A DNA stretch of 11,915 nt from Candidatus Atribacteria bacterium 4572_76 (GCA_002084865.1 NBMG01000019.1:1-11915), one strand, 5' to 3'; counted from the first letter of the stretch, positions 1 through 6,411 are shown. Notes: a model not told the origin generated them from the letters alone. Made by a program: numbers and translations.

Positions 1-22
1 TTTTAAAGGGAGCGGAAGAGCA

Positions 23-1249
23 TTGAGTAAAAGATTATATTATGAAGAACCGTATTTGCAAGAGTTTAAAGGAAAAATTTTAGAAAAAATAAAGATAGAT
101 GGCAAACCTGCTCTTATTTTGGATAACACTTGCTTTTACCCTACCTCCGGTGGTCAACCAAATGATTTAGGTTATATTCAGAGTGTACCAATAGTTGATG
201 TAATAGAGGATAATGAGAGGATAATCCATATATTAAAACAAGGCATTGAAGAAGAATGCGGAGATACAGTAATAGGAAAGATTGACTGGAAGAGAAGATT
301 TGACCATATGCAGCAACATAGTGGGCAACATATTCTTTCTGCTGCTTTCGAAAAATTATGGAATGCCGAAACAGTATCTTTTCACTTAGGAGACGAAGTT
401 TGCACTTTAGATATCATGAAAGATGATATTACCCCTGAGGAGGTAAAAAGAGGAGAAGTTTTAGCTAATAATGTTGTTTTGGAAAATAAACCGATTAAAA
501 CTTATTTTGTAAATAAAGAAGAGGTAAATAAATTAAATCTAAGGAAAATTCCTCCTCAAAAAGGAGATATAAGAATAGTAGAAATAAAGGATTTTGATAT
601 ATGTGCCTGCTGTGGTACCCACTGTGGGACTACCGGAGAGGTTGGCCTGATTAAAATCTTAAGATGGGAGAAAAGAGGAGCAAAAATTCGGTTGGATTTT
701 ATATGCGGTAAGCGTTCTTTGAAGGACTATTATTGGAAAAATGAATTAATTAAGAATATTTCTAATAAATTAACGATTAAAGATACAGAACTGGGAGAAA
801 CAGTGGAGAGAATGTTAGAGGAACGGAAAGAAACCAGAAAAGAATTAAGAGAGATCAAAGAAAAATTACAAGAATATGAAGCAAAAAAATTAATCGATGA
901 AACATCTATAAGAGATAATGGAATAAAGATTATAAACAAAGTGTTTGAAGAGAAAAATTTTCAGGAAGTAAGAGAATTAGTTCAGAAGATTATTAATCTG
1001 GATGATAGTGTAGTTGTGTTAGCTGGAATTAAGAGTAAAGAAGAGGGAGAGGGAGCAAAGATACTGTTTGCCTGTTCCAGGGCTTTGAATTATGATATGA
1101 ATAGATTAATAAGAGAAGCGGGGAAATTTATCGAAAGCCGGGGAGGCGGAGCACCTAATTTTGCTCAAGCCGGGGGAAAAAGGGTTGAAGGAATCCATGA
1201 AGCTTTAGATTTCGCTTTTACGAATTTAAAGGATTTTGCAAATAAATAA
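23..1249 (+). CDS. Alanyl-tRNA editing protein, AlaX-like with C-terminal DHHA1 domain
   Basis: This 408-residue protein probably hydrolyses mischarged Ser- or Gly-tRNA(Ala) in trans in the cytoplasm. Its architecture matches the editing half of alanyl-tRNA synthetase without the aminoacylation domain. An N-terminal beta domain carries the family motif NTCFYPTSGGQP (about residues 36-47). The zinc site of the editing domain is complete: HSGQH (His99, His103) and a CxxxH motif (Cys196, His200) inside CACCGTHCG. Residues about 255-300 are a charged coiled coil. The C-terminal DHHA1 domain ends in a glycine-rich stretch (ESRGGGAPNFAQAGGK). The length fits the long AlaX class. The start is TTG at 23, preceded by AAAGGGAG at 5-12 with good spacing. 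The upstream neighbour is outside the window, so an operon cannot be judged. The family call is firm; the exact mischarged substrate is inference. Confidence 0.93.
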   Translation: MSKRLYYEEPYLQEFKGKILEKIKIDGKPALILDNTCFYPTSGGQPNDLGYIQSVPIVDVIEDNERIIHILKQGIEEECGDTVIGKIDWKRRFDHMQQHSGQHILSAAFEKLWNAETVSFHLGDEVCTLDIMKDDITPEEVKRGEVLANNVVLENKPIKTYFVNKEEVNKLNLRKIPPQKGDIRIVEIKDFDICACCGTHCGTTGEVGLIKILRWEKRGAKIRLDFICGKRSLKDYYWKNELIKNISNKLTIKDTELGETVERMLEERKETRKELREIKEKLQEYEAKKLIDETSIRDNGIKIINKVFEEKNFQEVRELVQKIINLDDSVVVLAGIKSKEEGEGAKILFACSRALNYDMNRLIREAGKFIESRGGGAPNFAQAGGKRVEGIHEALDFAFTNLKDFANK

Positions 1250-1311
1250 CAAAGGACAACCGTCTCCTATCATTTTTTAGTATATAGCAAAGAAAATAAG
1301 AGAGAAAAGAA

Positions 1312-1335
1312 GGGCACAATTCATTGTGCCCCTAC
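1312..1335 (-). repeat. Palindromic repeat, CACAA arm type
   Basis: GGGCACAA and TTGTGCCC flank a TTCA centre, followed by CCTAC. Read on the minus strand it has the GTAGGGG head shared by at least seven other copies in this window. It lies in the 155-bp gap between the editing protein and the M48 protease. It can form an 8-bp stem in RNA, but it has no T-tract of a classical terminator. Confidence 0.9.
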
Positions 1336-1353
1336 AAAATTCAAAAAAGGCAT

Positions 1354-1378
1354 GTAGCATCACGGCGTTGCCGTGGTG
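1354..1378 (+). repeat. GC-rich hairpin directly upstream of the M48 protease start
   Basis: After a GTAG lead, CATCACGGC (1358-1366) pairs with GCCGTGGTG (1370-1378) around a GTT loop: nine pairs with one G-T wobble. The GTAG lead recalls the head of the palindromic repeat family, so this may be a distant member with a non-palindromic loop. It ends only 14 bases before the alternative GTG start at 1393, so it would sit in the translation initiation region. Confidence 0.7.
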
Positions 1379-1404
1379 AATAATACTGTCCAGTGACAGA
1401 AAAA

Positions 1405-2553
1405 ATGAGAAAAAATAGAAAGCTAACAAATAAAATAGTTTTTGTGATATTTCTTCTTTTAATGGTCTTCTTGTTGGTAAATTTTATTTCATTTTCTGCG
1501 GAAAGAGATTTAGATAAGGAGCAGAAATTAGGGAAGAAACTTTCTGAAATTATTGAGAAAAAACATGAAGTGGTTGAAGATTTAAACCAAAATTCATTGA
1601 TTACTGAAATTGGTAATAAATTAGCTGAAGCTTCTGAGATGAGAGAGATGAAATTTCACTTCAGGATATTAAAAGAGGACGGACCTAACGCTTTTTCTAT
1701 TCCCGGTGGATATATTTATGTAACTTATGATCTTTTTGATTATATACAATCAGATGATGAACTAGCTGGAATTTTAGCCCATGAAATTGCCCATGTAATC
1801 CACAATCATGCCTTAAAACAGACCAGAGACAATACTAAATTTACTTTGTTAACTATTTTAGCTGTTCTTTTAACCCGGGAACCGGATGTAGGTGTGTTGG
1901 GGAAGCTTACTACTATAACTTTTCTTAATCAGTACAGTCGGGAGTACGAAGAAGAGGCAGATTTAACCGCTATAGATCTTTTAATTAAGACAGGATATAA
2001 TCCGGTAGGTTTTTTGACTTTCTTGGAAAGATTGTATACCCGGGAGATGTTTAAACCGGAAGTAAATTTGGGAATATTTCAAACTCATCCCGCAACCGAA
2101 AACAGGATTAATTACGTAAAAGATAAACTAAAAGAAAGAGAAATAGATATCGATAGACGGGCTACCACTGATTACCTCAACGTGAGCTCTAAATATATAT
2201 TAAGAGATTCTTTCTATACGGGCGTTATCTGTATTGATGATATTCCTGTGTTAAATTTAACTTTTCCCAAGAGAGAGGAACTTTACCTGAAAATGATAGA
2301 AGCTGCTCAAAACTTGGATAAATTTATTAGTATCGATTTGGTCCCCTACGAAATAAATGTTTTAGTAGAGGGAACTACCTCTACGCTCCTGATTCGTAAT
2401 AATGAAATAATTTCTTTAGATGATTCGGAAACAATTTATTTAAGAAAAACTGCTGAAGAGGTGTTGAAAGAAACCAAGAATAAGATTAAGCAGGTGCTTT
2501 GGGAGTTCAGACTTAATATGCCTTTTGATATTAAGGAAAATTTAGAGGATTAA
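1405..2553 (+). CDS. M48 family zinc metalloprotease, secreted or membrane-anchored
   Basis: This 382-residue protein is a peptidase M48 family member, likely acting on misfolded or envelope proteins outside the cytoplasm. Numbered from ATG 1405, residues 1-32 look like a signal peptide or anchor: a basic start, a hydrophobic run at about 11-28, then a possible cleavage after SFSA. The catalytic HEIAH motif is His126-Glu127-His130. The third zinc ligand is Glu182 in EEEAD, followed by Asp186. The typical IPGGYIYVT strand motif precedes the active site. The C-terminal 130 residues are a poorly conserved extension, without the TPRs found in BepA. The start is uncertain: neither ATG 1405 nor the in-frame GTG 1393 has a clear ribosome binding site, and a hairpin lies just upstream. 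I prefer ATG because it gives a compact signal peptide. It is convergent with the transporter gene and separated from it by a terminator. Confidence 0.92.
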   Translation: MRKNRKLTNKIVFVIFLLLMVFLLVNFISFSAERDLDKEQKLGKKLSEIIEKKHEVVEDLNQNSLITEIGNKLAEASEMREMKFHFRILKEDGPNAFSIPGGYIYVTYDLFDYIQSDDELAGILAHEIAHVIHNHALKQTRDNTKFTLLTILAVLLTREPDVGVLGKLTTITFLNQYSREYEEEADLTAIDLLIKTGYNPVGFLTFLERLYTREMFKPEVNLGIFQTHPATENRINYVKDKLKEREIDIDRRATTDYLNVSSKYILRDSFYTGVICIDDIPVLNLTFPKREELYLKMIEAAQNLDKFISIDLVPYEINVLVEGTTSTLLIRNNEIISLDDSETIYLRKTAEEVLKETKNKIKQVLWEFRLNMPFDIKENLED

Positions 2554-2587
2554 ATAGAGATAAAAAAATATTTTATTTGACTTTACG

Positions 2588-2624
2588 AAAAAATGCCCCT
2601 TCTTTTAAAGAAAGGGCATTTTTT
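2588..2624. terminator. Bidirectional intrinsic terminator
   Basis: AAAAAATGCCC (2588-2598) pairs perfectly with GGGCATTTTTT (2614-2624), and the stem continues inward through TTCTT/AAGAA after one C-A mismatch. The A-run on one side and T-run on the other serve both strands. It sits 34 bp after the M48 stop and 48 bp from the 3' end of the convergent transporter gene. Confidence 0.93.
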
Positions 2625-2672
2625 CATTTTAGCTTATCTCATTAAATACGAATTTCTTATGTTTGTTCTAGT

Positions 2673-4019
2673 TTAAAATACTCCTATGCTTTTAAGGAAG
2701 ACTATAAAAATAGCAACAGGCGCAACATATTTAATAAGGAAACGATAACCGCCGCCTAAAGTGATAGCACCTTTTGCACCAATATTTCCTTCTTCAATTG
2801 CCTTATCCGTTCCCCAGTACCAGCCGATGAAGATACAGAGTAAAAATCCACCTAAAGGTAGAAGTATATTAGAGGCTATAAAATCGAGAGAATCTAAGAA
2901 ATCTCTTCCACCGATAAATTTATAACTAGACCATACTCCTTGTCCTAAAGAAGATGGAATACCGAGTAAGAATATAATTATACCCATTATCCAGACTGCT
3001 TTTTTACGATTCCATTTTACTTCATCGATAAAGTAAGCACAGACTACCTCGAGTAGGGAAATAGCTGATGTAAGGGCAGCGATGGTCAGCAGGAAGAAGA
3101 ATAAAATTCCGAAGAGGTGGCCAATTGCTCCCATAGATGCAAATACAGCTGGGACAGTTATGAAGGTTAATCCTGGTCCTGCACCTGGCTCTAATCCAAA
3201 AGCAAATACTGCCGGGAATATAGCGAGACCTGCAAGAAAAGCGATGCCGGTATCAGCTCCAGCAATCCAGTAAGAGTTGACAGGAATATCCTGGTCTTTT
3301 TTAAGATAACTACCATAAGTTATCATACAGCCCATCCCCAAGCTTAGCGAGAAGAAAGCCTGTCCTAAGGCAGCTAAAATACCCTCTGCAGTTAATTTGC
3401 TAAAATCTGGTTTAAGATAGAAAGCTAATCCTTCACCTGAACCAGGCAGGGTGACTGAACGAATGATCAGGACTAACAATATTAAAACCAACATAGGCAT
3501 TAAGATTTTAGAATATTTTTCAATTCCTTTTTCAATACCAGCTGAAACGACGCCTATACACATAAGCATAAATATTGCATGCCAAATAATAGGGGTGGCA
3601 GGAGAAGTAATGAAGCCAACAAAAACGTCAGCAGGATTAGCACCGGCTGCCATATATGCACCTGATTTAAAGATATAGGCTGTTGCCCATCCGGCGATAA
3701 CCGAATAGTAAGAAAGGATAACAAATCCGGCTATAATTCCCATTAGTCCCACAATCCACCAGGAACTCTTCGGTGCTAAAACTTTAAATGCCCCAAGTGC
3801 ATTTTTTCCTGATTTACGACCTACTAATAATTCTGAATTCATGATGGGAACACAAACTAAAATAACAAAAAGTAAATATACTAATACAAATGCTGCGCCA
3901 CCGTAGCGGCCGGTAATATAGGGGAATTTCCAGATATTTCCTAATCCAACGGCTGAACCGGCAGCGGCTGCTATGAAGCCAAATTGTGATCCCCAATTGC
4001 CTCTTTCTTTGATTTCCAT
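2673..4019 (-). CDS. Sodium-dependent transporter, NSS (SNF) family
   Basis: This 448-residue inner-membrane protein belongs to the neurotransmitter:sodium symporter family, which takes up amino acids or related compounds with Na+. The TM1 signature is clear: GSAVGLGNIWKFPY at residues 21-34, whose unwound segment forms the Na+ and substrate sites. TM6 carries GQAFFSLSLGMG at about 217-229, the canonical bacterial version. Hydrophobic segments number about eleven, and the length matches the shorter prokaryotic members such as Tyt1 and MhsT rather than LeuT. The start is ATG 4019, with GGAGG eight bases upstream (4028-4032). The substrate cannot be read from the sequence. The gene appears monocistronic: a bidirectional terminator follows it and about 480 bp of leader and repeats precede it. 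Confidence 0.95.
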   Translation of the reverse strand: MEIKERGNWGSQFGFIAAAAGSAVGLGNIWKFPYITGRYGGAAFVLVYLLFVILVCVPIMNSELLVGRKSGKNALGAFKVLAPKSSWWIVGLMGIIAGFVILSYYSVIAGWATAYIFKSGAYMAAGANPADVFVGFITSPATPIIWHAIFMLMCIGVVSAGIEKGIEKYSKILMPMLVLILLVLIIRSVTLPGSGEGLAFYLKPDFSKLTAEGILAALGQAFFSLSLGMGCMITYGSYLKKDQDIPVNSYWIAGADTGIAFLAGLAIFPAVFAFGLEPGAGPGLTFITVPAVFASMGAIGHLFGILFFFLLTIAALTSAISLLEVVCAYFIDEVKWNRKKAVWIMGIIIFLLGIPSSLGQGVWSSYKFIGGRDFLDSLDFIASNILLPLGGFLLCIFIGWYWGTDKAIEEGNIGAKGAITLGGGYRFLIKYVAPVAIFIVFLKSIGVF

Positions 4020-4374
4020 TTAAAAAACCTCCTTGTTTTTTTATCTTTTTTTGGAAATTTCAATGAATTTTTAAAAAAATAATAAGTATATAATATTTCG
4101 CGAGACTCCTAAGATAAGCATTTTACATTTTTTTCAGTAGCACCACCACCTTTTGTTTTAATGGATGCAAAATCTGCAAGCAGAACATGATTATTTAGAT
4201 AAAAATAAGTAAATCTAATAAAAATAAAAATAACAATGTTTCCATAATTGTTATCTATTTATTAATAATATATAACAATACGACATAAATTCTAAAAATC
4301 CTTCTTTTTTTTGAAAATATTTTAATTTTTTTAAAAAATCAATATTAATCAGTTTTAGATGATAAATTAGGTAA
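4020..4374. other. AT-rich leader of the NSS transporter, no gene supported
   Basis: Besides the ribosome binding site at 4028-4032, this stretch is very AT-rich. I see an 8-bp inverted repeat at 4230-4254 (separate entry). A 49-codon minus-strand open frame at 4109-4258 has no usual start codon. I find no convincing sigma-70 promoter pair. A long transcribed leader is possible but unproven. Confidence 0.5.
4230..4254. promoter_or_regulatory. Operator-like inverted repeat upstream of the NSS gene
   Basis: ATAACAAT (4230-4237) and ATTGTTAT (4247-4254) form a perfect 8-bp inverted repeat around a 9-base centre. The geometry suits a dimeric repressor. It lies about 210 bases before the transporter start. 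The region is AT-rich, so chance is a real alternative. Confidence 0.35.
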
Positions 4375-4383
4375 GGGTTATAA

Positions 4384-4496
4384 CCCAAAAAGCTCAAAGA
4401 TATTCTTAGCGGGTTGCATATAGCATTTTGTAATATTATGAAATATTATATGTGCTATATTGCAAATAATTTTACAATAGATTATGGCTTTTTGGC
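4384..4496. repeat. Long imperfect inverted repeat next to the truncated M50 gene
   Basis: Matching blocks face each other in order. CCAAAAAGC (4385-4393) faces GCTTTTTGG (4487-4495). TTGCATATAGCA (4414-4425) faces TGCTATATTGCAA (4453-4465), with one indel. AATATT (4432-4437) faces AATATT (4442-4447). Spacing between blocks is nearly equal in both arms. A perfect 12-bp palindrome, GGGTTATAACCC, overlaps the left edge (4375-4386). It could be an RNA hairpin, or part of an element linked to the palindromic repeat at 4509. Confidence 0.6.
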
Positions 4497-4501
4497 TGTA
4501 A

Positions 4502-5056
4502 TTATGTTGTAGGGGCACAATGAATTGTGCCCATATGCCCACCATCTAATTGTCCAACGGGAAGGAGATTTAAAGCTGTTACGAACAATCCTACCCAACC
4601 CGCATAAGCTATGGGATGCAGAATTATATCCTGGCCTTCAGGAAGATGACCGAACATTATTTTTTCTATAAATGAAAATAGTATGGAGCTTCCCAGAGGA
4701 ATAACTGTCCCCTCGATTTCTGAAATTATTGCTACTTCTGATAATTTGAGCCCGATTATTATAGTAGGGATAGTGAGGACTAAACCTACAAAAGGTCCGG
4801 CTATCCCGATATCAAATAAAGCTTGACGGTTAGGCATAACCCCTTTCATTTTGATAACGGCTCCCAAAGTACCAAAAGGAGATAGGGGGAAGGGGATAAA
4901 AAAAGGAAGAGTGACTTCTACTCCGTATCTTCTGCTAACAAAGAAATGTCCTAATTCGTGAGCAAGTAGAATAGTGATTAAAAATAGGGCATACCAGATA
5001 CCACCTACAAAAAAACATGAAACTGTAGTTAGAAGAAATAAGATTAAGTGTAAAAT
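4502..5056 (-). pseudogene. M50 site-2-protease-like protein, C-terminus lost at a repeat
   Basis: The open frame encodes 184 residues of a membrane-embedded M50 (site-2 protease) family peptidase. Counted from ATT 5056, the zinc motif HELGH is His33-Glu34-His37, followed by the family block PFFIPFPLSPFGTLGAVI and later ALFDIGIAGPFVGL. The third-ligand motif LLPVGQLDGGH ends at His174, with Asp171 as ligand. Family members normally continue with further membrane helices. Here the frame runs instead into a palindromic repeat, which supplies the last nine residues (GTIHCAPTT) and the TAA stop. The 5' end is also odd. An in-frame TGA at 5063-5065 excludes an upstream start, so the only early candidate is ATT 5056, six bases after GAGGTGA. 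An indel near the 5' end is an alternative. Catalytic residues are intact, so residual function is possible but doubtful. Confidence 0.85.
4509..4532 (+). repeat. Palindromic repeat, CACAA arm type, fused to the M50 gene end
   Basis: GTAGG head, then GGGCACAA (4513-4520), TGAA, TTGTGCCC (4525-4532). Read on the minus strand it directly follows the DGGHM codons of the protease. The downstream flank TACAACATAATTA is identical to the flank of the copy at 5983-6006, so homology extends beyond the palindrome. Confidence 0.9.
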
Positions 5057-5096
5057 TACTCTTCACCTCGCTATATCGTTTTGCTTTTTGTAAATT

Positions 5097-5125
5097 ATTA
5101 TATCTTAATCTTCCTTATTTATAAA
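5097..5125 (-). promoter_or_regulatory. Possible sigma-70 promoter of the M50 gene
   Basis: On the minus strand, TATAAT occupies 5102-5097 and TTTATA occupies 5125-5120, with a 17-base spacer. The -10 is perfect and the -35 matches four of six. A GAGGTG ribosome binding site follows at 5069-5064. The AT-rich setting lowers confidence. Confidence 0.45.
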
Positions 5126-5218
5126 GTAATTTTGCAAATTAAGTCAGAGGGTTTTAATTAAAATTTAATTTTATTCTTTAAATTTTTTTATTTTGGAGTA
5201 AAATGGGAATAGAAAAAT

Positions 5219-5246
5219 AGTATCAAGTATCTAGTATGTAGTATAT
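5219..5246. repeat. Tandem heptamer array, AGTATNN x4
   Basis: Four consecutive 7-bp units: AGTATCA, AGTATCT, AGTATGT, AGTATAT, followed by a partial AGTG. The first five bases are invariant and the last two vary. It is noncoding, within the 420-bp gap before the acylphosphatase gene. Confidence 0.9.
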
Positions 5247-5261
5247 AGTGAAGAAAAGAAG

Positions 5262-5289
5262 AGATAGAATTCAGGAGCCAGAAGCCAGG
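5262..5289. repeat. Tandem heptamer array, ANNNAGR x4
   Basis: Units AGATAGA, ATTCAGG, AGCCAGA, AGCCAGG follow one another exactly every 7 bp; a slightly shifted unit follows. The same consensus recurs at 6904-6952. It ends nine bases before a palindromic repeat. Confidence 0.8.
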
Positions 5290-5297
5290 AATCCAGG

Positions 5298-5321
5298 GTA
5301 GGAGCACGATGCATCGTGCCC
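5298..5321 (+). repeat. Palindromic repeat, CACGAT arm type
   Basis: GTAGGA head, then a perfect 16-bp palindrome GCACGATGCATCGTGC (5304-5319) and CC. One head base differs from the copy at 5928 (A for G), which breaks one pair of the outer stem. Confidence 0.9.
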
Positions 5322-5349
5322 ACAGGTACCAGAGAATAAAAAAGGATAG

Positions 5350-5369
5350 ATTCCCGTTTCCATGGGAAT
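5350..5369 (+). repeat. REP-like hairpin, ATTCCCGT/ATGGGAAT
   Basis: ATTCCCGT pairs with ATGGGAAT around TTCC, with one G-T wobble, in a GGATAG...GACAGA context. Elements of the form GATTCCCG...CGGGAATGACA recur in many bacterial genomes. This is a second repeat family, unrelated in sequence to the GTAGGGG palindromes. Confidence 0.65.
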
Positions 5370-5379
5370 GACAGAAGAT

Positions 5380-5402
5380 GTATGGGCGTATTGCATGAGC
5401 CC
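5380..5402 (+). repeat. Degenerate palindromic repeat, GTATTGC arm type, abutting a second hairpin
   Basis: GTATGGGCGTATTGC followed by ATGAGCCC is close to the intact copy at 6863-6886, but one head base is changed and the right arm is damaged. The adjoining bases form another hairpin, CCCTAT (5400-5405) with ATAGGG (5412-5417), which leads directly into the next palindrome. Confidence 0.65.
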
Positions 5403-5418
5403 TATTAACGGATAGGGT

Positions 5419-5442
5419 GTAGGGATTCGATTCATCGAACCC
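5419..5442 (+). repeat. Palindromic repeat, TTCGAT arm type
   Basis: GTAGGGA head, then TTCGAT TC ATCGAA and CCC. The outer GGG/CCC and the six-base arms pair, with one unpaired A. The layout is the same as the other copies but with entirely different arm letters. Confidence 0.8.
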
Positions 5443-5450
5443 GCAAAAAC

Positions 5451-5470
5451 ATAAAATAAAATAAAATAAA
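5451..5470. repeat. Tandem pentamer tract, ATAAA x4
   Basis: Four exact ATAAA units end at the AGGA ribosome binding site of the acylphosphatase gene. Slippage would change the leader length but not the spacing between binding site and start codon. Confidence 0.9.
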
Positions 5471-5484
5471 AGGACATATTAGGT

Positions 5485-5775
5485 ATGAATAAAGACGAAA
5501 AAAAAGTAAGGGCGCATCTTTTAATTTCAGGGAGAGTACAGGGAGTAGCTTTCCGCTATTATGCCCAGGATATTGCCCAAAACTTGAGAGTAAAGGGATG
5601 GGTTAGAAATTGTTGGGACGGCAAGGTAGAAATAGTTGCGGAAGGAGAGGAAGAAAAAGTAAATAAGCTAATAAGTTGGTGTTATCAGGGACCGGGAAGC
5701 GCAATCGTAGAAAAAGTAGATATAGAATGGGAGAAATACAGAGGAGAATTCAATTCCTTCGGTATCAGAGGATGA
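5485..5775 (+). CDS. acyP: Acylphosphatase
   Basis: This 96-residue cytoplasmic enzyme hydrolyses carboxyl-phosphate bonds in acyl phosphates such as acetyl phosphate or carbamoyl phosphate. The signature GRVQGVAFR covers residues 16-24, with catalytic Arg24. The second signature GWVRN supplies catalytic Asn42, followed by the usual DGKVEIVAEGE strand. The length is standard for the family (about 90-100). The ATG start has AAAGGA about ten bases upstream. The gene stands alone, bracketed by palindromic repeats on both sides, so it is probably monocistronic. I am confident of the family; its physiological role is not well defined in bacteria. Confidence 0.95.
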   Translation: MNKDEKKVRAHLLISGRVQGVAFRYYAQDIAQNLRVKGWVRNCWDGKVEIVAEGEEEKVNKLISWCYQGPGSAIVEKVDIEWEKYRGEFNSFGIRG

Positions 5776-5786
5776 TAAAATTTCTG

Positions 5787-5826
5787 ATTAATATAGTAAA
5801 AAAATAAAGGATTTTACTGTATTAAT
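5787..5826 (+). terminator. AT-rich 15-bp hairpin after the acylphosphatase gene
   Basis: ATTAATATAGTAAAA (5787-5801) pairs with TTTTACTGTATTAAT (5812-5826) with a single G-T wobble and a 10-base loop. It begins 11 bases after the stop codon. There is no T-run after the stem, so termination is not certain. It could instead protect the 3' end. Confidence 0.5.
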
Positions 5827-5927
5827 GTTGAATTATAATAATAAAGAAAGTATTACAGAGTAAGTTTAAAATTTTATTATGAAATTATAAAATGATTGTA
5901 ACCTAAAAAAGTAAACAAAATGGTAAT

Positions 5928-5951
5928 GTAGGGGCACGATGCATCGTGCCC
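5928..5951 (+). repeat. Palindromic repeat, CACGAT arm type, intact
   Basis: GTAG head followed by the perfect 20-bp palindrome GGGCACGATGCATCGTGCCC (5932-5951). It faces an inverted copy 31 bp away. The 350-bp gap 5776-6126 holds these two copies, the hairpin after acylphosphatase, and otherwise AT-rich DNA. Confidence 0.92.
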
Positions 5952-5982
5952 ACAATAAGCGGAAATAATACAAAGACAGCGA

Positions 5983-6006
5983 GGGCACAATTCATTGTGC
6001 CCCTAC
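5983..6006 (-). repeat. Palindromic repeat, CACAA arm type, inverted
   Basis: GGGCACAA TTCA TTGTGCCC and CTAC, with the head at the right. Together with the copy at 5928 it makes a 79-bp unit ending GTAGGGGCAC / GTGCCCCTAC. Its flank TACAACATAATTA equals that of the copy at the M50 junction. Confidence 0.92.
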
Positions 6007-6132
6007 AACATAATTATAATCAATCTTATTTCCACAAGATATAGCCCATTGAAAATATTTTTGCTTTTTGGGGAATAACCATTAGGATATAAATATAGAA
6101 TTGTTTATTATTTTAAAAGGAGGTAGATGATA

Positions 6133-6354
6133 ATGTGGATTATTTTAGGAGGAATAGCAGCTATAATTTTAGGGGTATTAGGATTAATTAATTGGTGGTC
6201 ATTGTTTCTCAAAGCTTTAGCAGCCTTAATTCCATTTATATTGGTAGTAGGTGGTGTATTTGCAGTAATTATAGGAATAAGTACTGTAAAAGAAAGAGCA
6301 GAAGAGAAAAGAGAAGAAGCTGCCGAGCAATCTACAGAAAGCGATAAATCCTAA
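6133..6354 (+). CDS. Small membrane protein, unrecognised family
   Basis: This 73-residue protein has two predicted membrane segments, roughly residues 1-20 (a run of I, L, G and A) and 26-50 (ALAALIPFILVVGGVFAVIIGI). A highly charged C-terminal tail of about 23 residues is rich in Glu, Lys and Arg. I do not recognise the family. Two ATGs compete. The one at 6127 lies only three bases after AGGAGG (6118-6123), while the one at 6133 has the better nine-base gap, so I chose 6133. It is followed after 57 bp by another small membrane protein gene on the same strand, and the two may form a unit. The function is unknown. Confidence 0.8.
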   Translation: MWIILGGIAAIILGVLGLINWWSLFLKALAALIPFILVVGGVFAVIIGISTVKERAEEKREEAAEQSTESDKS

Positions 6355-6411
6355 ACAAAAGCAAAATAAACGGTATCTAAATTAATATAAAAATTAAAAG
6401 GATTTTAAGAA

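Noticed and set aside
730..939. Minus-strand open frame within the AlaX gene
   Set aside because: It is a hydrophobic, Ser- and Phe-rich mirror of the lysine- and glutamate-rich coiled coil on the coding strand.
3082..3678. Plus-strand open frames within the NSS gene
   Set aside because: They are antisense to a clearly recognised transporter, have no ribosome binding sites, and their composition mirrors the opposite strand.
4118..4185. Possible T-box or other riboswitch before the NSS gene (minus strand AAAGGTGGTGGTGCTACTG)
   Set aside because: Only a loose resemblance to the T-box AGGGTGG core. There is no specifier stem or terminator/antiterminator pair that I can draw.
5271..5477. Minus-strand open frame of 68 codons in the repeat cluster
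   Set aside because: It consists almost entirely of heptamer, palindrome and pentamer repeats, has no homology I recognise, and lacks a ribosome binding site.
5298..6006. Clustered short palindromic repeats as a CRISPR array
   Set aside because: Spacing is irregular, orientation is mixed, the copies differ in their arms, and a complete acylphosphatase gene lies among them.
6042..6095. Promoter for the small membrane gene pair (TATAAA near 6090)
   Set aside because: No acceptable -35 lies 16-18 bases upstream, and single TATA-like boxes are frequent in this AT-rich DNA.
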